This document shows, piece by piece, positions 37,024 to 48,020 of a stretch of DNA of 64,000 nt. The position numbers and the translations under genes are program-made. How positions within the stretch are numbered: the first letter of the stretch is position 1; each line of letters starts with the position of its first letter. The notes beneath the pieces were generated by a model, which saw only the letters and a list, made by a program, of their open reading frames with translations, was not told the origin of the DNA and ran no database searches. Source of the stretch: Streptomyces sp. V1I1 (GTDB lineage: Bacteria; Actinomycetota; Actinomycetes; Streptomycetales; Streptomycetaceae); NCBI RefSeq assembly GCF_030817355.1, contig NZ_JAUSZH010000001.1:5704501-5768500 (forward strand), given 5' to 3'.

Positions 37024-37758
37024 CTACTGGACCGAGGTCTTGATGACGAAGTCGAAGGCGCCGGTGTAAGCGCCGTCCTGCGGGCCCGCGAGCGCGATCG
37101 TGCAGGCCCGGTTGATGAGTCCGTCGGCGGCGTTGAGCGCGGCGAAGTCCCTGCCGTACGCCTGGGTGTCGTCCGGGAAGTACAGCTGCGTGATCAGCAC
37201 CGGTCCGCCGGTGGCCTGGACCTGGGTGTGGATATGGGGCGCTCGTCGGCCCCAACGGCCCCAGTAGTCACGGGGGATGATCGTGCTGAGCCGGAAGCCG
37301 CCCCTGCTGTTGGTGTACTGGTGGCCGCGCAGCGAGAAGCCGGCGGTGTCGTAGTCGCCGTTCTGGTCGCACTGCCAGAACTCGATGAGCGTCCCCGGCA
37401 GGGGCTTGCAGGCGGTGTCGTAGACGACACCGGTGAAGTCGAGCCGCACTCCGCGGATGGCCGGGGTGATGAAGTCCCCCCGCTCGGGGGACTGCGGTTT
37501 GAAGAGCGGGCCCTCCGACGACTCCGGGGTCTCGTGACCGTCGCAGGCGGGCGTGACGGCCAGGGGGCGCCCCGCCCGAAGTGCCGCGGTCACCGCGGTC
37601 ACGGGGCCCGCGGGGGCGAGGGCGGAGGCTGGGGCGGGGGCTGCGGGCGCGGCTCCCGTCGCCGCGAGGGCGGCGGCGGTCACTCCCACCGAGCTCGTTC
37701 GGATGAACGCCCTTCGTGAGCTGGTGTGTTCGCCGTCCGCATCGTGGTCATGCCGCAT
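37024..37758 (-). CDS. Tat-exported intradiol ring-cleavage dioxygenase-like protein
   Basis: A 244-residue protein with a twin-arginine signal (SSRRAFIRTSSVGVTAAALA). The mature domain has the intradiol dioxygenase fold: EGPLFKPQSPERGDF, GTLIEFWQCDQNGDYD (first Tyr ligand), then DYWGRWGRRAPHIHTQV with the second Tyr and two His ligands for Fe(III), and LITQLYFPDD. Extracellular members of this family are known in actinobacteria. The aromatic substrate cannot be read. ATG follows AAGGAG. The propeller gene follows closely and may be cotranscribed. Confidence 0.85.
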   Translation of the reverse strand: MRHDHDADGEHTSSRRAFIRTSSVGVTAAALAATGAAPAAPAPASALAPAGPVTAVTAALRAGRPLAVTPACDGHETPESSEGPLFKPQSPERGDFITPAIRGVRLDFTGVVYDTACKPLPGTLIEFWQCDQNGDYDTAGFSLRGHQYTNSRGGFRLSTIIPRDYWGRWGRRAPHIHTQVQATGGPVLITQLYFPDDTQAYGRDFAALNAADGLINRACTIALAGPQDGAYTGAFDFVIKTSVQ

Positions 37759-37788
37759 CGCGTCTCCTTGCCGGATTCAATCGCCAGG

Positions 37789-37848
37789 CAGGGCATTCCG
37801 TGGGGGGAAGGACCGGGATCCACGCCTACGAGTCCTTGGAATGCCCTG
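37789..37848. promoter_or_regulatory. 11-bp inverted repeat with a 38-nt spacer
   Basis: CAGGGCATTCC (37789-37799) and GGAATGCCCTG (37838-37848) are perfect inverted arms. They lie in the 156-bp gap upstream of the dioxygenase gene and downstream of the LuxR-type gene, both on the minus strand. Possible roles are an operator pair or a large hairpin. Confidence 0.5.
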
Positions 37849-37914
37849 TTCCGGCTCAGCCTGGCCGCTGTCGTGACCGAGCGGATCGATCAGATGACCG
37901 GCGGGTTCGCGGCG

Positions 37915-40425
37915 TTACGAAACCTCGTCCCGGCGCAGCGCGCCGTCCGGGGCGCCGAGCCGTTCCTTTCCGGCCACCCACAGCGCGATCTGTGTCCGCG
38001 ACCTCATGCCCAGCTTGTCGCGGACGTTGTCGAGGTGTGTGGCAACGGTGCTCGCCGACAGGTCCAGGCGCGCGGCGATCTCGCGGTTGGTCAGCCCCTC
38101 GGCGACCAGCGCCGCCACCGCCGTCTCCCGACCGGTCAGCGGGGACTCGGCGCCGGCGTCACCGACACCTCCGGCGGCATCGCCCGCCCGCAGCGCGTAC
38201 GCGAGCAGCCGCTCCCAGCGCAGCAGGCGTCCACCGGCCAGCGCCCCGTCCCGCGCCGCTGCGGGCAGCGCCGCCTTCGCGCGGGCCGTCGCCGCCTCGA
38301 CCTGCCGCTGCCACGCGGCTTCCGGCTCGGTGTCCAGTCGCTGTCGCGCCTGCGCGCCGGCGGCGAACAGCCGCAGCGACCGTTTCATGTCGCCCTGCTC
38401 GGCCGCCACGATGGCGAGTCCTTCGAGGGGATACAGCGCGTGGAAGCTCTCGCCGGGCACCGCGCGCAACGCCTCGGCGAACAGCCCCTCCGCCGCTTCG
38501 AGTTCGCCCAGCGCGAGCCGTATCGCACCGGCGGTGTGCAGCGCGGCCGTCGACTGGCACCAGGGCTGCTGCTCCCTCAGCAGGGGCAGGCAGGAAGCCA
38601 TCAGCGCGTCGCCCTCGGCCGCCTTGCCGACATGCAGCAGCGCCCAGGCCAGGTGATGCCGGCACCACGCCTCGTCCCGGGGGCGGCCGAGCGTGACGAC
38701 GACGGCCAGGCACTCCGCGAAGTCGATGACCGCCTCGGAGAACTCGCCGCGGCCCAGCTTGGCGGCGGCCCGCGCGTCCAGCGCGTTGGCGAGCCCCGCG
38801 GGGTTGTCACGCCGCCGTTCGACGGAAACCGCCTGCTCCGCGAAGCGCAGTGCGGCCGCCGGGTCCGCCTGCTGGCACGCCGCGCGTGCGGCGAGCGCCA
38901 GGGGCGCACCGCCGTGCCGGAAGCTGTTGTCCCGCTTCAGCACCTCCGTCAGCAGCACGCGGGCGGCCGTCAGCTGCTCCTGCTGGAAGCGCACCCGCGC
39001 AAGCGCCAGCGCCAGCCCGATGTCCGGTGCGCCGTCGCGGTCGGCGGTGTGGGCGACGGCCGCCGCGAGGTTGTCCCGCTCCTCGGTCAGCGGCCCGCCG
39101 GCCTGGTCGGCGAACAGCTGGTCCGCGGCGGGCGGCATCAGCCCGGTCAGCCAGTCGACGGCCCGCTGCCAGGTGCTGTCCAGTTCGCCGGACTCGGCGA
39201 GGCGGTCCAGAGCGTAGGCGCGGATGGCGCTCAACTGCCGGAATCTCGCGGTGCCTTCGGCGTCGGTCCCTTCGGCGTCGCCCGGCAGCCGTACGATCAA
39301 GGACTTGGCCTCCAGCGCGCACAGCACCCGCAGGACGTGCCGCGGCTGCATCTCGCCGTCCGCGCAGACCGCGGCCGCGCCCTCGGCGTCGAATCCGCCG
39401 ACGAGAACGGCGAGCCGGCGAAAGAGCGTCTGCTCCTCGGGATCCAGTAATCGATGGCTCCAGTCGATCGCGGCGGCCAGCTCGCGGTGCCGCCCCGGCC
39501 CGGTTCTGCTGCCGTCCGTGAGGAGGGCGAGCTGGTCGTCCAGTCCGGTCAGGACGTCGGTCAGCGGGAGGGCGCCCGTGCGGCGTGCCGCCAGCTCGAT
39601 GGCCAGCGGCATGCCGTCCAGCCGCCGGCAGATCTCCGCGACCGTACGGGCGTTGCCGGCGTCCAGTGTGAATCCGGGGGCGCGGCCGGCGGCGCGCTCC
39701 ACGAAGAGCCGTACGGCGTCCGCCTGGAGCACGGCCGCCGGGTCGTCGTCCTCACCGGCCGGCGACAGGGACAACTCGCCGACCCGGAACACGACTTCGC
39801 CGGGCACGCGCAGCACCTCGCGGCTGGTGGCGAGGATACGCAGCCGGGGGCACCGGCTCAGCAGGGCCGCGGCCAGCTGTGCGCACGCCTCGGCCAGGTG
39901 CTCACAGTTGTCCAGGATCAGCAGCGTCGAGCGGTCGCCCAGCGCATGGGCGAGCACCTCGACGCCGGTTCTGCCGCCGCGTTCGCCCACGCCGAGCACG
40001 GCGGCCACGGCCTGGGCCAGCCGGCCGCCGTCGTGGAGCGAGTCCAGCTCGACCAGTCGGACCCGGCCGTCCCCGGCGCCGCGCAGACCGGCGGCGAACT
40101 CCAGCGCAAGACGTGTCTTGCCCACCCCGCCCGGGCCGGTGAGCGTCAGCAGCCGTGACGACTTCAACAGGGAGCGCAGCCGGGACAGTTCACGCCCGCG
40201 GCCGACGAAGGAGTCAAGCGCCCGTGGCAGGTCCCGGTCGGGGAAAGGCGCGGCCGCGGTGGCTGTGCCGTGCTGCCGGGCGGAGCGTCGGCGGAAGGCG
40301 CGCTGTCTGCATGCGTCCGAGCAGTAGCGGGCGGGCCGGCCGCCCTGCTCCGGCTTGCTTTCTGGACGCCGGCCACGGCCGGGCAGCTCGGTCCCGCATG
40401 TTTCGCACGTGCGACTCGGACTCAT
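37915..40425 (-). CDS. Large ATPase regulator with LuxR-type DNA-binding domain
   Basis: An 836-residue protein. The N-terminal CETCGTELPG...ARYCSDACRQRAFRRR (about 7-48) looks like a small zinc finger. A STAND/NB-ARC-type ATPase follows (Walker A TGPGGVGKTR near 95; STLLILDNCEHL near 170). A long helical TPR-like region fills about 400-750, and a C-terminal LuxR helix-turn-helix (LTGRETAVAALVAEGLTNREIAARLDLS) lies near 765-820. These signal-integrating activators often act on adjacent genes. The ATG is 8 bp from AAGGA. Targets here are unknown. Confidence 0.85.
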   Translation of the reverse strand: MSPSRTCETCGTELPGRGRRPESKPEQGGRPARYCSDACRQRAFRRRSARQHGTATAAAPFPDRDLPRALDSFVGRGRELSRLRSLLKSSRLLTLTGPGGVGKTRLALEFAAGLRGAGDGRVRLVELDSLHDGGRLAQAVAAVLGVGERGGRTGVEVLAHALGDRSTLLILDNCEHLAEACAQLAAALLSRCPRLRILATSREVLRVPGEVVFRVGELSLSPAGEDDDPAAVLQADAVRLFVERAAGRAPGFTLDAGNARTVAEICRRLDGMPLAIELAARRTGALPLTDVLTGLDDQLALLTDGSRTGPGRHRELAAAIDWSHRLLDPEEQTLFRRLAVLVGGFDAEGAAAVCADGEMQPRHVLRVLCALEAKSLIVRLPGDAEGTDAEGTARFRQLSAIRAYALDRLAESGELDSTWQRAVDWLTGLMPPAADQLFADQAGGPLTEERDNLAAAVAHTADRDGAPDIGLALALARVRFQQEQLTAARVLLTEVLKRDNSFRHGGAPLALAARAACQQADPAAALRFAEQAVSVERRRDNPAGLANALDARAAAKLGRGEFSEAVIDFAECLAVVVTLGRPRDEAWCRHHLAWALLHVGKAAEGDALMASCLPLLREQQPWCQSTAALHTAGAIRLALGELEAAEGLFAEALRAVPGESFHALYPLEGLAIVAAEQGDMKRSLRLFAAGAQARQRLDTEPEAAWQRQVEAATARAKAALPAAARDGALAGGRLLRWERLLAYALRAGDAAGGVGDAGAESPLTGRETAVAALVAEGLTNREIAARLDLSASTVATHLDNVRDKLGMRSRTQIALWVAGKERLGAPDGALRRDEVS

Positions 40426-40521
40426 CTCCCGAATCCTTGCCCACCGACCATGGCCGGCACCACCGTGTCCGGCGAAGGTGAGCCACGCCCCACTGCCGTA
40501 CGGGCCCGGGCTCGGCGTCGG

Positions 40522-41976
40522 CTATGCGGCCGCTGTGGACGGCGACTGGTCCAGGTCCCGCACCTCCAGGCGGTCCGCTGTGCGCCGTGCCGTCTCCTGT
40601 GCCCAGGCGCCGCTGGTCAGCGCGCCGACCACGAGGATGCACAGTCCGCATCCGGTGAGAACCCACCACGCGGGGCGGCTCGCGGCGACGAACCCTTCCA
40701 CGTACGAGCTGGACGAGACCCCCGCGGCCAGTACGGCTCCGATGACGGCGACGCCGAGGGTCTGCCCGATCTGCCGGCTGGTGGAGGCGACGGCGGCAGC
40801 GACCCCGGCCTGGGCGCGGGGCATGCCGGAGACGGCAGTGTTGGTGATCGGCGTGTTCACCATGCCGAAGCCGAGGCCGAACAGGACGTATCCCGCGAAG
40901 AGCATCGCATCGGAGGTCTCGGCCTCGAAAGCGGCGAACAACACGCCGGTCGCGGCCATGGCGATGCCTGCGATCAGCAGGGGGAGACGGGGGCCGCGGC
41001 TGCCGACGAGCCGCCCTGCCAGAGGCGCGCAGACGAGGGTCATCGCGGCCATCGGCAGCATGTACAGCCCTGCGTCCAGGGCGGACAGGCCGCGGACGTC
41101 CTGCAGATAGAGCGTGTTGAGGAAGAGGAACCCGCCCAGCGAGGCGAAGGCGCAGACCGCGATGACGGTGGCCCCGCTGAACGGCGCGCTGCGGAAGAAA
41201 CGCAGATCGATCAGCGGTTCGGCGCGCCGCGGCTCGTACAGCAGCAGTCCTGCGAGCGCGAGGACCGCGAGCGCGCTGAAGCCGAGGATGAGGGGCGAGG
41301 TCCAGCCGGCCGAGGGCGCCTCGATGATCGCGTACGTGAGCGAGCCGAGGAGCGCGATGACCAGCAGCTGGCCGACGGGGTCGGGGCGGCGCGGTTTCGG
41401 AGCGCGGGACTCCGGGATATAAAGCCAGGTCAGCAGCGCTGCGGCGAGGCCGATGGGCAGATTGAGCCAGAAGATCGAGCGCCAGCCGACGCTGTCCACG
41501 AGCACTCCACCGACGAGGGGCCCCGCGGCCATGGAGATGCCGACCACGCCGCCCCACACACCGATGGCGCGGGCGCGCTCGCGCGGGTCGGTGAAGGTGT
41601 TGGCGATGATCGACATCGCGACCGGGTTGAGCATGGAGCCGCCGGTGGCCTGCACCATCCGGAAGGCGACGAGCGATTCGAGGTTGGGGGCGAGAGAGCA
41701 GAGCAGTGAGCCGAGGGTGAACAGGAGGAGCCCGGCCTGGAAGACCCTGCGCCGGCCGATCCGGTCGGCGGTGGAACCGGAGAGCATCAGCAGCGAGGCG
41801 AGGACCAGAGTGTATGCGTCGATCGTCCACTGCATCCCGGCGACGGAGGCGTCCAGTTCCTTGCGAATGGAGGGCAGCGCGACATTGAGGACGGTGTTGT
41901 CGAGACTGACGATCAGCAGGCTCATACAGCAGATCGCCAGCACGAGCAGTTGCCGCCGGTGTGTGAGCTCGGGCAT
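40522..41976 (-). CDS. MFS transporter, DHA2 (14-helix) drug exporter type
   Basis: A 484-residue membrane transporter with about 14 transmembrane segments. Motif D1 (SLDNTVLNVALPSI, about 24-37), motif A (GSTADRIGRRRVFQAG, about 66-81) and motif C (GGVVGISMAAGPLVGGVLVD, about 140-159) identify a DHA2/EmrB-QacA proton-driven exporter. The ATG lacks a strong ribosome site. It is divergent from dusB (52 bp apart) and 96 bp upstream, on the same strand, of... the LuxR-type gene starts after its 5' neighbour region, so the two regulators-exporter genes may be functionally linked. Substrate unknown. Confidence 0.88.
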   Translation of the reverse strand: MPELTHRRQLLVLAICCMSLLIVSLDNTVLNVALPSIRKELDASVAGMQWTIDAYTLVLASLLMLSGSTADRIGRRRVFQAGLLLFTLGSLLCSLAPNLESLVAFRMVQATGGSMLNPVAMSIIANTFTDPRERARAIGVWGGVVGISMAAGPLVGGVLVDSVGWRSIFWLNLPIGLAAALLTWLYIPESRAPKPRRPDPVGQLLVIALLGSLTYAIIEAPSAGWTSPLILGFSALAVLALAGLLLYEPRRAEPLIDLRFFRSAPFSGATVIAVCAFASLGGFLFLNTLYLQDVRGLSALDAGLYMLPMAAMTLVCAPLAGRLVGSRGPRLPLLIAGIAMAATGVLFAAFEAETSDAMLFAGYVLFGLGFGMVNTPITNTAVSGMPRAQAGVAAAVASTSRQIGQTLGVAVIGAVLAAGVSSSSYVEGFVAASRPAWWVLTGCGLCILVVGALTSGAWAQETARRTADRLEVRDLDQSPSTAAA

Positions 41977-42028
41977 ACGCGGATAGTACGGCTGACCGAC
42001 GCCTCCGGCAGTGCGCGACAATAGGCGA

Positions 42029-43174
42029 ATGACCCCGCTCGCCCCGTCCTCGACGCTCAAGATCGGCCCGCACGCCGTGCAGCCCCCGGTGGTGCTCGCG
42101 CCCATGGCCGGCATCACGAACGCGCCCTTCCGCACCCTCTGCCGTGAGTTTTCCGGCGGCAAGGGGCTGTTCGTCAGCGAGATGATCACGACGCGGGCGC
42201 TGGTCGAGCGCAATGAGAAGACCATGCAGCTCATCCACTTCGACGCGACCGAGACGCCCAGGTCCATCCAGCTGTACGGAGTGGATCCGGCGACCGTCGG
42301 CAAGGCCGTCCGCATGATCGTGGACGAGAATCTGGCCGACCATATCGACCTGAACTTCGGCTGCCCGGTCCCGAAGGTGACGCGTAAGGGCGGCGGCTCG
42401 GCCCTGCCGTACAAGCGGCCGCTGCTGCGAGCGATCCTGAACGAGGCGGTCACGGGCGCGGGTGATCTGCCGGTGACGATGAAGATGCGCAAGGGCATCG
42501 ACGACGACCACATCACGTATCTCGACGCGGGCCGGATCGCGGTCGAGGAGGGCGTGACGGCGATTGCGCTGCATGGGCGTACGGCGGCGCAGCACTACGG
42601 CGGTACGGCGGACTGGGACGCGATCGCCCGGCTGAAGGAGCACGTCCCGGAGATCCCGGTGCTCGGCAACGGCGACATCTGGTCGGCGGACGACGCGCTG
42701 CGGATGATGCGCGAGACGGGTTGCGACGGGGTGGTCGTGGGGCGCGGGTGCCTGGGGCGGCCGTGGCTGTTCGGCGATCTGGTGGCGGCGTTCGAGGGTA
42801 GTGACGCCTATGCGACGCCGACGCTGAAGGAGGTCGCGGTCATCATGCGGCGGCACGCGGAGCTGCTGGGGGAGTGGATCGGCGACGAGACGCGCGGCGT
42901 GATCGACTTCCGCAAGCATGTGGCCTGGTATCTGAAGGGCTTCTCGGTGGGCTCGGAGATGCGCAAGAAGCTGGCGATCACGTCGTCGCTGGCGGAACTG
43001 GACGCGCATCTGGGGGAGTTGGACCTGGACCAGCCGTGGCCGGTGGGTGCGGACGGGCCGCGGGGGCGTACGTCGGGGAACAACCGGGTGGTCCTGCCGG
43101 ACGGCTGGCTGAAGGACCCGTACGACTGCGCGGGCGTGAGCGCGGAGGCGGAACTGGACACGTCGGGCGGCTGA
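42029..43174 (+). CDS. dusB: tRNA-dihydrouridine synthase (DusB type)
   Basis: A 381-residue FMN enzyme reducing specific uridines in tRNA. VLAPMAGITNAPFRTLCREF (about 19-38) opens the TIM barrel. The catalytic Cys lies in LNFGCPVPKVTRKGGGSAL (about 113), FMN/phosphate contacts include ALHGRTAAQHYGG and VLGNGDIWS, and a C-terminal helical tRNA-binding domain follows from about 260. The ATG at 42029 follows a weak AGG. In bacteria dusB often stands alone or before nucleoid genes; here ppdK follows after 559 bp. Confidence 0.93.
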   Translation: MTPLAPSSTLKIGPHAVQPPVVLAPMAGITNAPFRTLCREFSGGKGLFVSEMITTRALVERNEKTMQLIHFDATETPRSIQLYGVDPATVGKAVRMIVDENLADHIDLNFGCPVPKVTRKGGGSALPYKRPLLRAILNEAVTGAGDLPVTMKMRKGIDDDHITYLDAGRIAVEEGVTAIALHGRTAAQHYGGTADWDAIARLKEHVPEIPVLGNGDIWSADDALRMMRETGCDGVVVGRGCLGRPWLFGDLVAAFEGSDAYATPTLKEVAVIMRRHAELLGEWIGDETRGVIDFRKHVAWYLKGFSVGSEMRKKLAITSSLAELDAHLGELDLDQPWPVGADGPRGRTSGNNRVVLPDGWLKDPYDCAGVSAEAELDTSGG

Positions 43175-43397
43175 CGGGTGGACGGGGTCCGCCCTGTGAG
43201 GATGCGTGCACCCGTAGCCCGCTCATCTGATGCGGGTCGGCGCGCGGAAGACGCGGCTCAGGTGGCCCTGAGTGTCACCCTCGGCGGTTCGCGGTTCGCG
43301 TTCTGGGCGGGCGACACAGTACGGACGGAGCCGCGTGTTGCGGGGTGTTACGCGGGTCCGGATGATGGGACTGGACGCTCGTCGGGCGCGTGATTCT

Positions 43398-43478
43398 CGC
43401 CACCCTTGATAGGGGTGGCGCTCAGATGAGCGATTTGGAGGCGACTGCATCTCTCGGAAGAGTGGCACGCAGTGCCAC
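43398..43478. promoter_or_regulatory. Two inverted repeats in the ppdK upstream region
   Basis: CGCCACCC-TTGATAG-GGGTGGCG (43398-43420) and GTGGCAC-GCA-GTGCCAC (43462-43478) are perfect hairpins in the 559-bp gap between dusB and ppdK (43175-43733). They may be operators, a dusB terminator, or parts of a long ppdK leader. CGAGGAG near 43719 is the ppdK ribosome site. Nothing else convincing lies in the gap apart from a doubtful small ORF at 43426. Confidence 0.5.
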
Positions 43479-43572
43479 CCCTGTTGGGTTTATTCGATCG
43501 AGCGACTCGTTGCCATGGGTGGTGGAACCTGCGGTAACCATCACCTTCCGTATCGATGACTTCGAGTCTTGA
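43426..43572 (+). CDS. Doubtful small ORF upstream of ppdK
   Basis: A possible 48-residue protein starting MSDLEATASLGRVARSATP and ending AVTITFRIDDFES. It sits on both inverted repeats of the region and lacks a convincing ribosome site. Codon third positions are less GC-rich than in neighbouring genes. It could be a real small protein, a leader ORF or chance; I favour chance unless conserved. Confidence 0.25.
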   Translation: MSDLEATASLGRVARSATPVGFIRSSDSLPWVVEPAVTITFRIDDFES

Positions 43573-43733
43573 AAACACACCGATGGTCCATCCCCTCGCC
43601 ATTTACTTTCGATCTGGTGGCGGAGGAGTGGTTACAGCCGTATGACGTCCAGGTGGACGTACCCAGACGCCTTTGATCTGGGTATGTTCCTCGCCGTCAG
43701 GGCAGCCACCGAGTCCTCGAGGAGTCGAGACCC

Positions 43734-46451
<2,718 letters not shown>

Positions 46452-46474
46452 GACGCCGGAGCCGTCGCCGGGGT

Positions 46475-46492
46475 CTGGGGGTTCGCCCCCAG
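46475..46492 (+). terminator. UUCG-tetraloop hairpin after ppdK
   Basis: CTGGGGG-TTCG-CCCCCAG is a perfect 7-bp stem with a UUCG loop, 24 bp after the ppdK stop. It could be a first termination or RNA-stabilising element before the larger hairpin at 46543. Confidence 0.55.
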
Positions 46493-46542
46493 TCGGTACA
46501 CCGACCCTCACCGACCCGGTGGCGGCTCCGGAACACCGAAGG

Positions 46543-46582
46543 GGAAGGGGCGGGCGCCTTGTGCGGGGCGCCCGCCCCTTCC
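46543..46582. terminator. Perfect 16-bp stem terminator of ppdK
   Basis: GGAAGGGGCGGGCGCC (46543-46558) and GGCGCCCGCCCCTTCC (46567-46582) pair exactly around an 8-nt loop, about 90 bp after the ppdK stop. Flanking T-rich sequence (TGTCTTCTTCC) follows on the + strand. Confidence 0.8.
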
Positions 46583-47004
46583 ATGTCTTCTTCCGGATTT
46601 TCGGCAAAATCCATGCCGACGCAATGTCCCCGGTTGAATTATGGACCGTTGTCCGCCGGACCGTTTCCGGGCCGCAGGCGGGCAATCGAATTTCTGCCAT
46701 TCGCTACGCAAAACAACGGGCGGGGCGCGGCCTGCGGATCCCCACCCACCGACCACGCCCCATTACCCGTGCCGGACAGGGAGCCGCACCATCTGTCGCC
46801 CGCCGCCGGTCGTGCAAAGCCCCCCACGGTCTTCGCACGTCCATCGGTGACAGAAGGTTTCCTGCCCGACGTCGTACAGCCTTTCGGTTGCCACCCACCC
46901 CTCGCGAGGCGTTTCAACTGTGGCTGAAACACCGTGGTAACGTCCTGTGATGGCATGCATACTCAGTGATGGGGGCGATTGCGGATGCAACATGTGGGGG
47001 TTCG
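46583..47004. other. Non-coding gap between ppdK and the ArsR-type gene
   Basis: Base composition is clearly less GC-rich than in the flanking genes, and no reading frame shows the usual codon bias. A small hairpin GTTTCA-ACTGTGGC-TGAAAC lies near 46911-46930. The region probably holds the promoter of the ArsR-type gene; I cannot identify anything more. Confidence 0.4.
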
Positions 47005-47997
47005 GTGCTACGTATCCATTTCACTGGGGACGACCTAGCCAGAGTGCGGATGGCGGTCAGACCGGATGAGTTGTGGGAAACGATTCTCAGCTTTCATCGA
47101 TTGCGCGAGCGGCGGCGTGCGCTCGTGTTCGGGGAATGGCGATCGGAAACCCGCGCCCGGTTGAATGGTGAAACACGTCTGCTTGCTCCGATGGTTCCGC
47201 CGCAGGGGTATTTCCCGGACTTTCTCACGCCTCCCGAAGGGGGCAGCGGGCTGGATGCGGGGCTGGAGGCGCTGCGGGCGACGCCGCCCGAACGGCTGCA
47301 CTCCGAGCTGGCTCTCGCGGCCGCGGGACGGGGCGGCGCTGCGGTGCTGCCCGGCCGGCTCGCCGCGCTTGCCGAAGGTGATCCTGAGCCGCTCGCCCGG
47401 CTCGTAGGAGTCCTGCGCAGCTACTACCGCGCCGCCATCGAGCCGTACTGGCCGCACATCCAGGCCAGGGTCGAGGCGGACCGCGCCGTACGCGGCCGGG
47501 CGCTGCTCGACGGCGGCGCGGGCGAACTGCTCGCCTCACTGCCGCCGGTGCTGCGCTGGCGGGCGCCGGTGCTGGAAGCCGACTATCCCGTGGAGCGCGA
47601 ACTGCACCTGGATGGGCGGGGGTTGCTGCTCCAGCCGTCGTTCTTCTGCCGCGGCACTCCGGTGGTCTACCGTGACGCCGCGCTCCCGCCGGTCCTGGTC
47701 TACCCCGCCGTCCACAATTGCGCCCCCGCCTTCAGCGAGACGGGCGGCCCCTCGCTCGGCAAGCTCGTCGGTCACACCCGCTCGGCCATCCTGCAGGCCA
47801 TCCGCTTCGGCTGTACGACCAGTGAACTCGCCCGCAGGGCAGGGGTGTCGCTCGCCTCCGCCAGCCAGCACGCGGCGGTCCTGCGCGAGGCGGGCCTGGT
47901 GGTGACGCTGCGCCACGGCAACGCCGTACTGCACACCCTCACTCCGCTGGGCGCCGCCCTGCTGCGGGGCGGCGCCACTGCGGAGGCCGCGGGCTAG
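47005..47997 (+). CDS. ArsR-family winged-helix regulator with DUF5937-type N-terminus
   Basis: A 330-residue regulator. The start GTG at 47005 gives the family-typical LRIHFTGDDLARVRMAVRPDELWE. A long N-terminal domain (about 1-235) of the DUF5937 type precedes a C-terminal ArsR/SmtB winged helix (LGKLVGHTRSAILQAIRFGCTTSELARRAGVSLASASQHAAVL, about 250-295, split here into strands and helices). No metal-binding Cys cluster typical of ArsR sensors is evident. GGGGG precedes the start. It converges on a PhoX-like gene, and the two stops fall in a duplicated 20-mer. Confidence 0.83.
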   Translation: MLRIHFTGDDLARVRMAVRPDELWETILSFHRLRERRRALVFGEWRSETRARLNGETRLLAPMVPPQGYFPDFLTPPEGGSGLDAGLEALRATPPERLHSELALAAAGRGGAAVLPGRLAALAEGDPEPLARLVGVLRSYYRAAIEPYWPHIQARVEADRAVRGRALLDGGAGELLASLPPVLRWRAPVLEADYPVERELHLDGRGLLLQPSFFCRGTPVVYRDAALPPVLVYPAVHNCAPAFSETGGPSLGKLVGHTRSAILQAIRFGCTTSELARRAGVSLASASQHAAVLREAGLVVTLRHGNAVLHTLTPLGAALLRGGATAEAAG

Positions 47998-48020
47998 GCG
48001 CGGACGCCGCGGGCTAGGAG
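47981..48020. repeat. 20-bp tandem duplication containing both convergent stop codons
   Basis: CGGAGGCCGCGGGCTAGGCG and CGGACGCCGCGGGCTAGGAG match at 18 of 20 positions. The CTAG in the first copy gives the stop of the ArsR-type gene (47995-47997) and the CTAG in the second copy gives the stop of the PhoX-like gene on the other strand (48014-48016). Confidence 0.85.

Noticed and set aside
40214..43009. A 931-codon minus-strand frame overlapping the MFS and dusB genes
   Set aside because: Shadow frame: Arg/Pro/Ala-rich, no motif, and it overlaps two well-supported genes on both strands.
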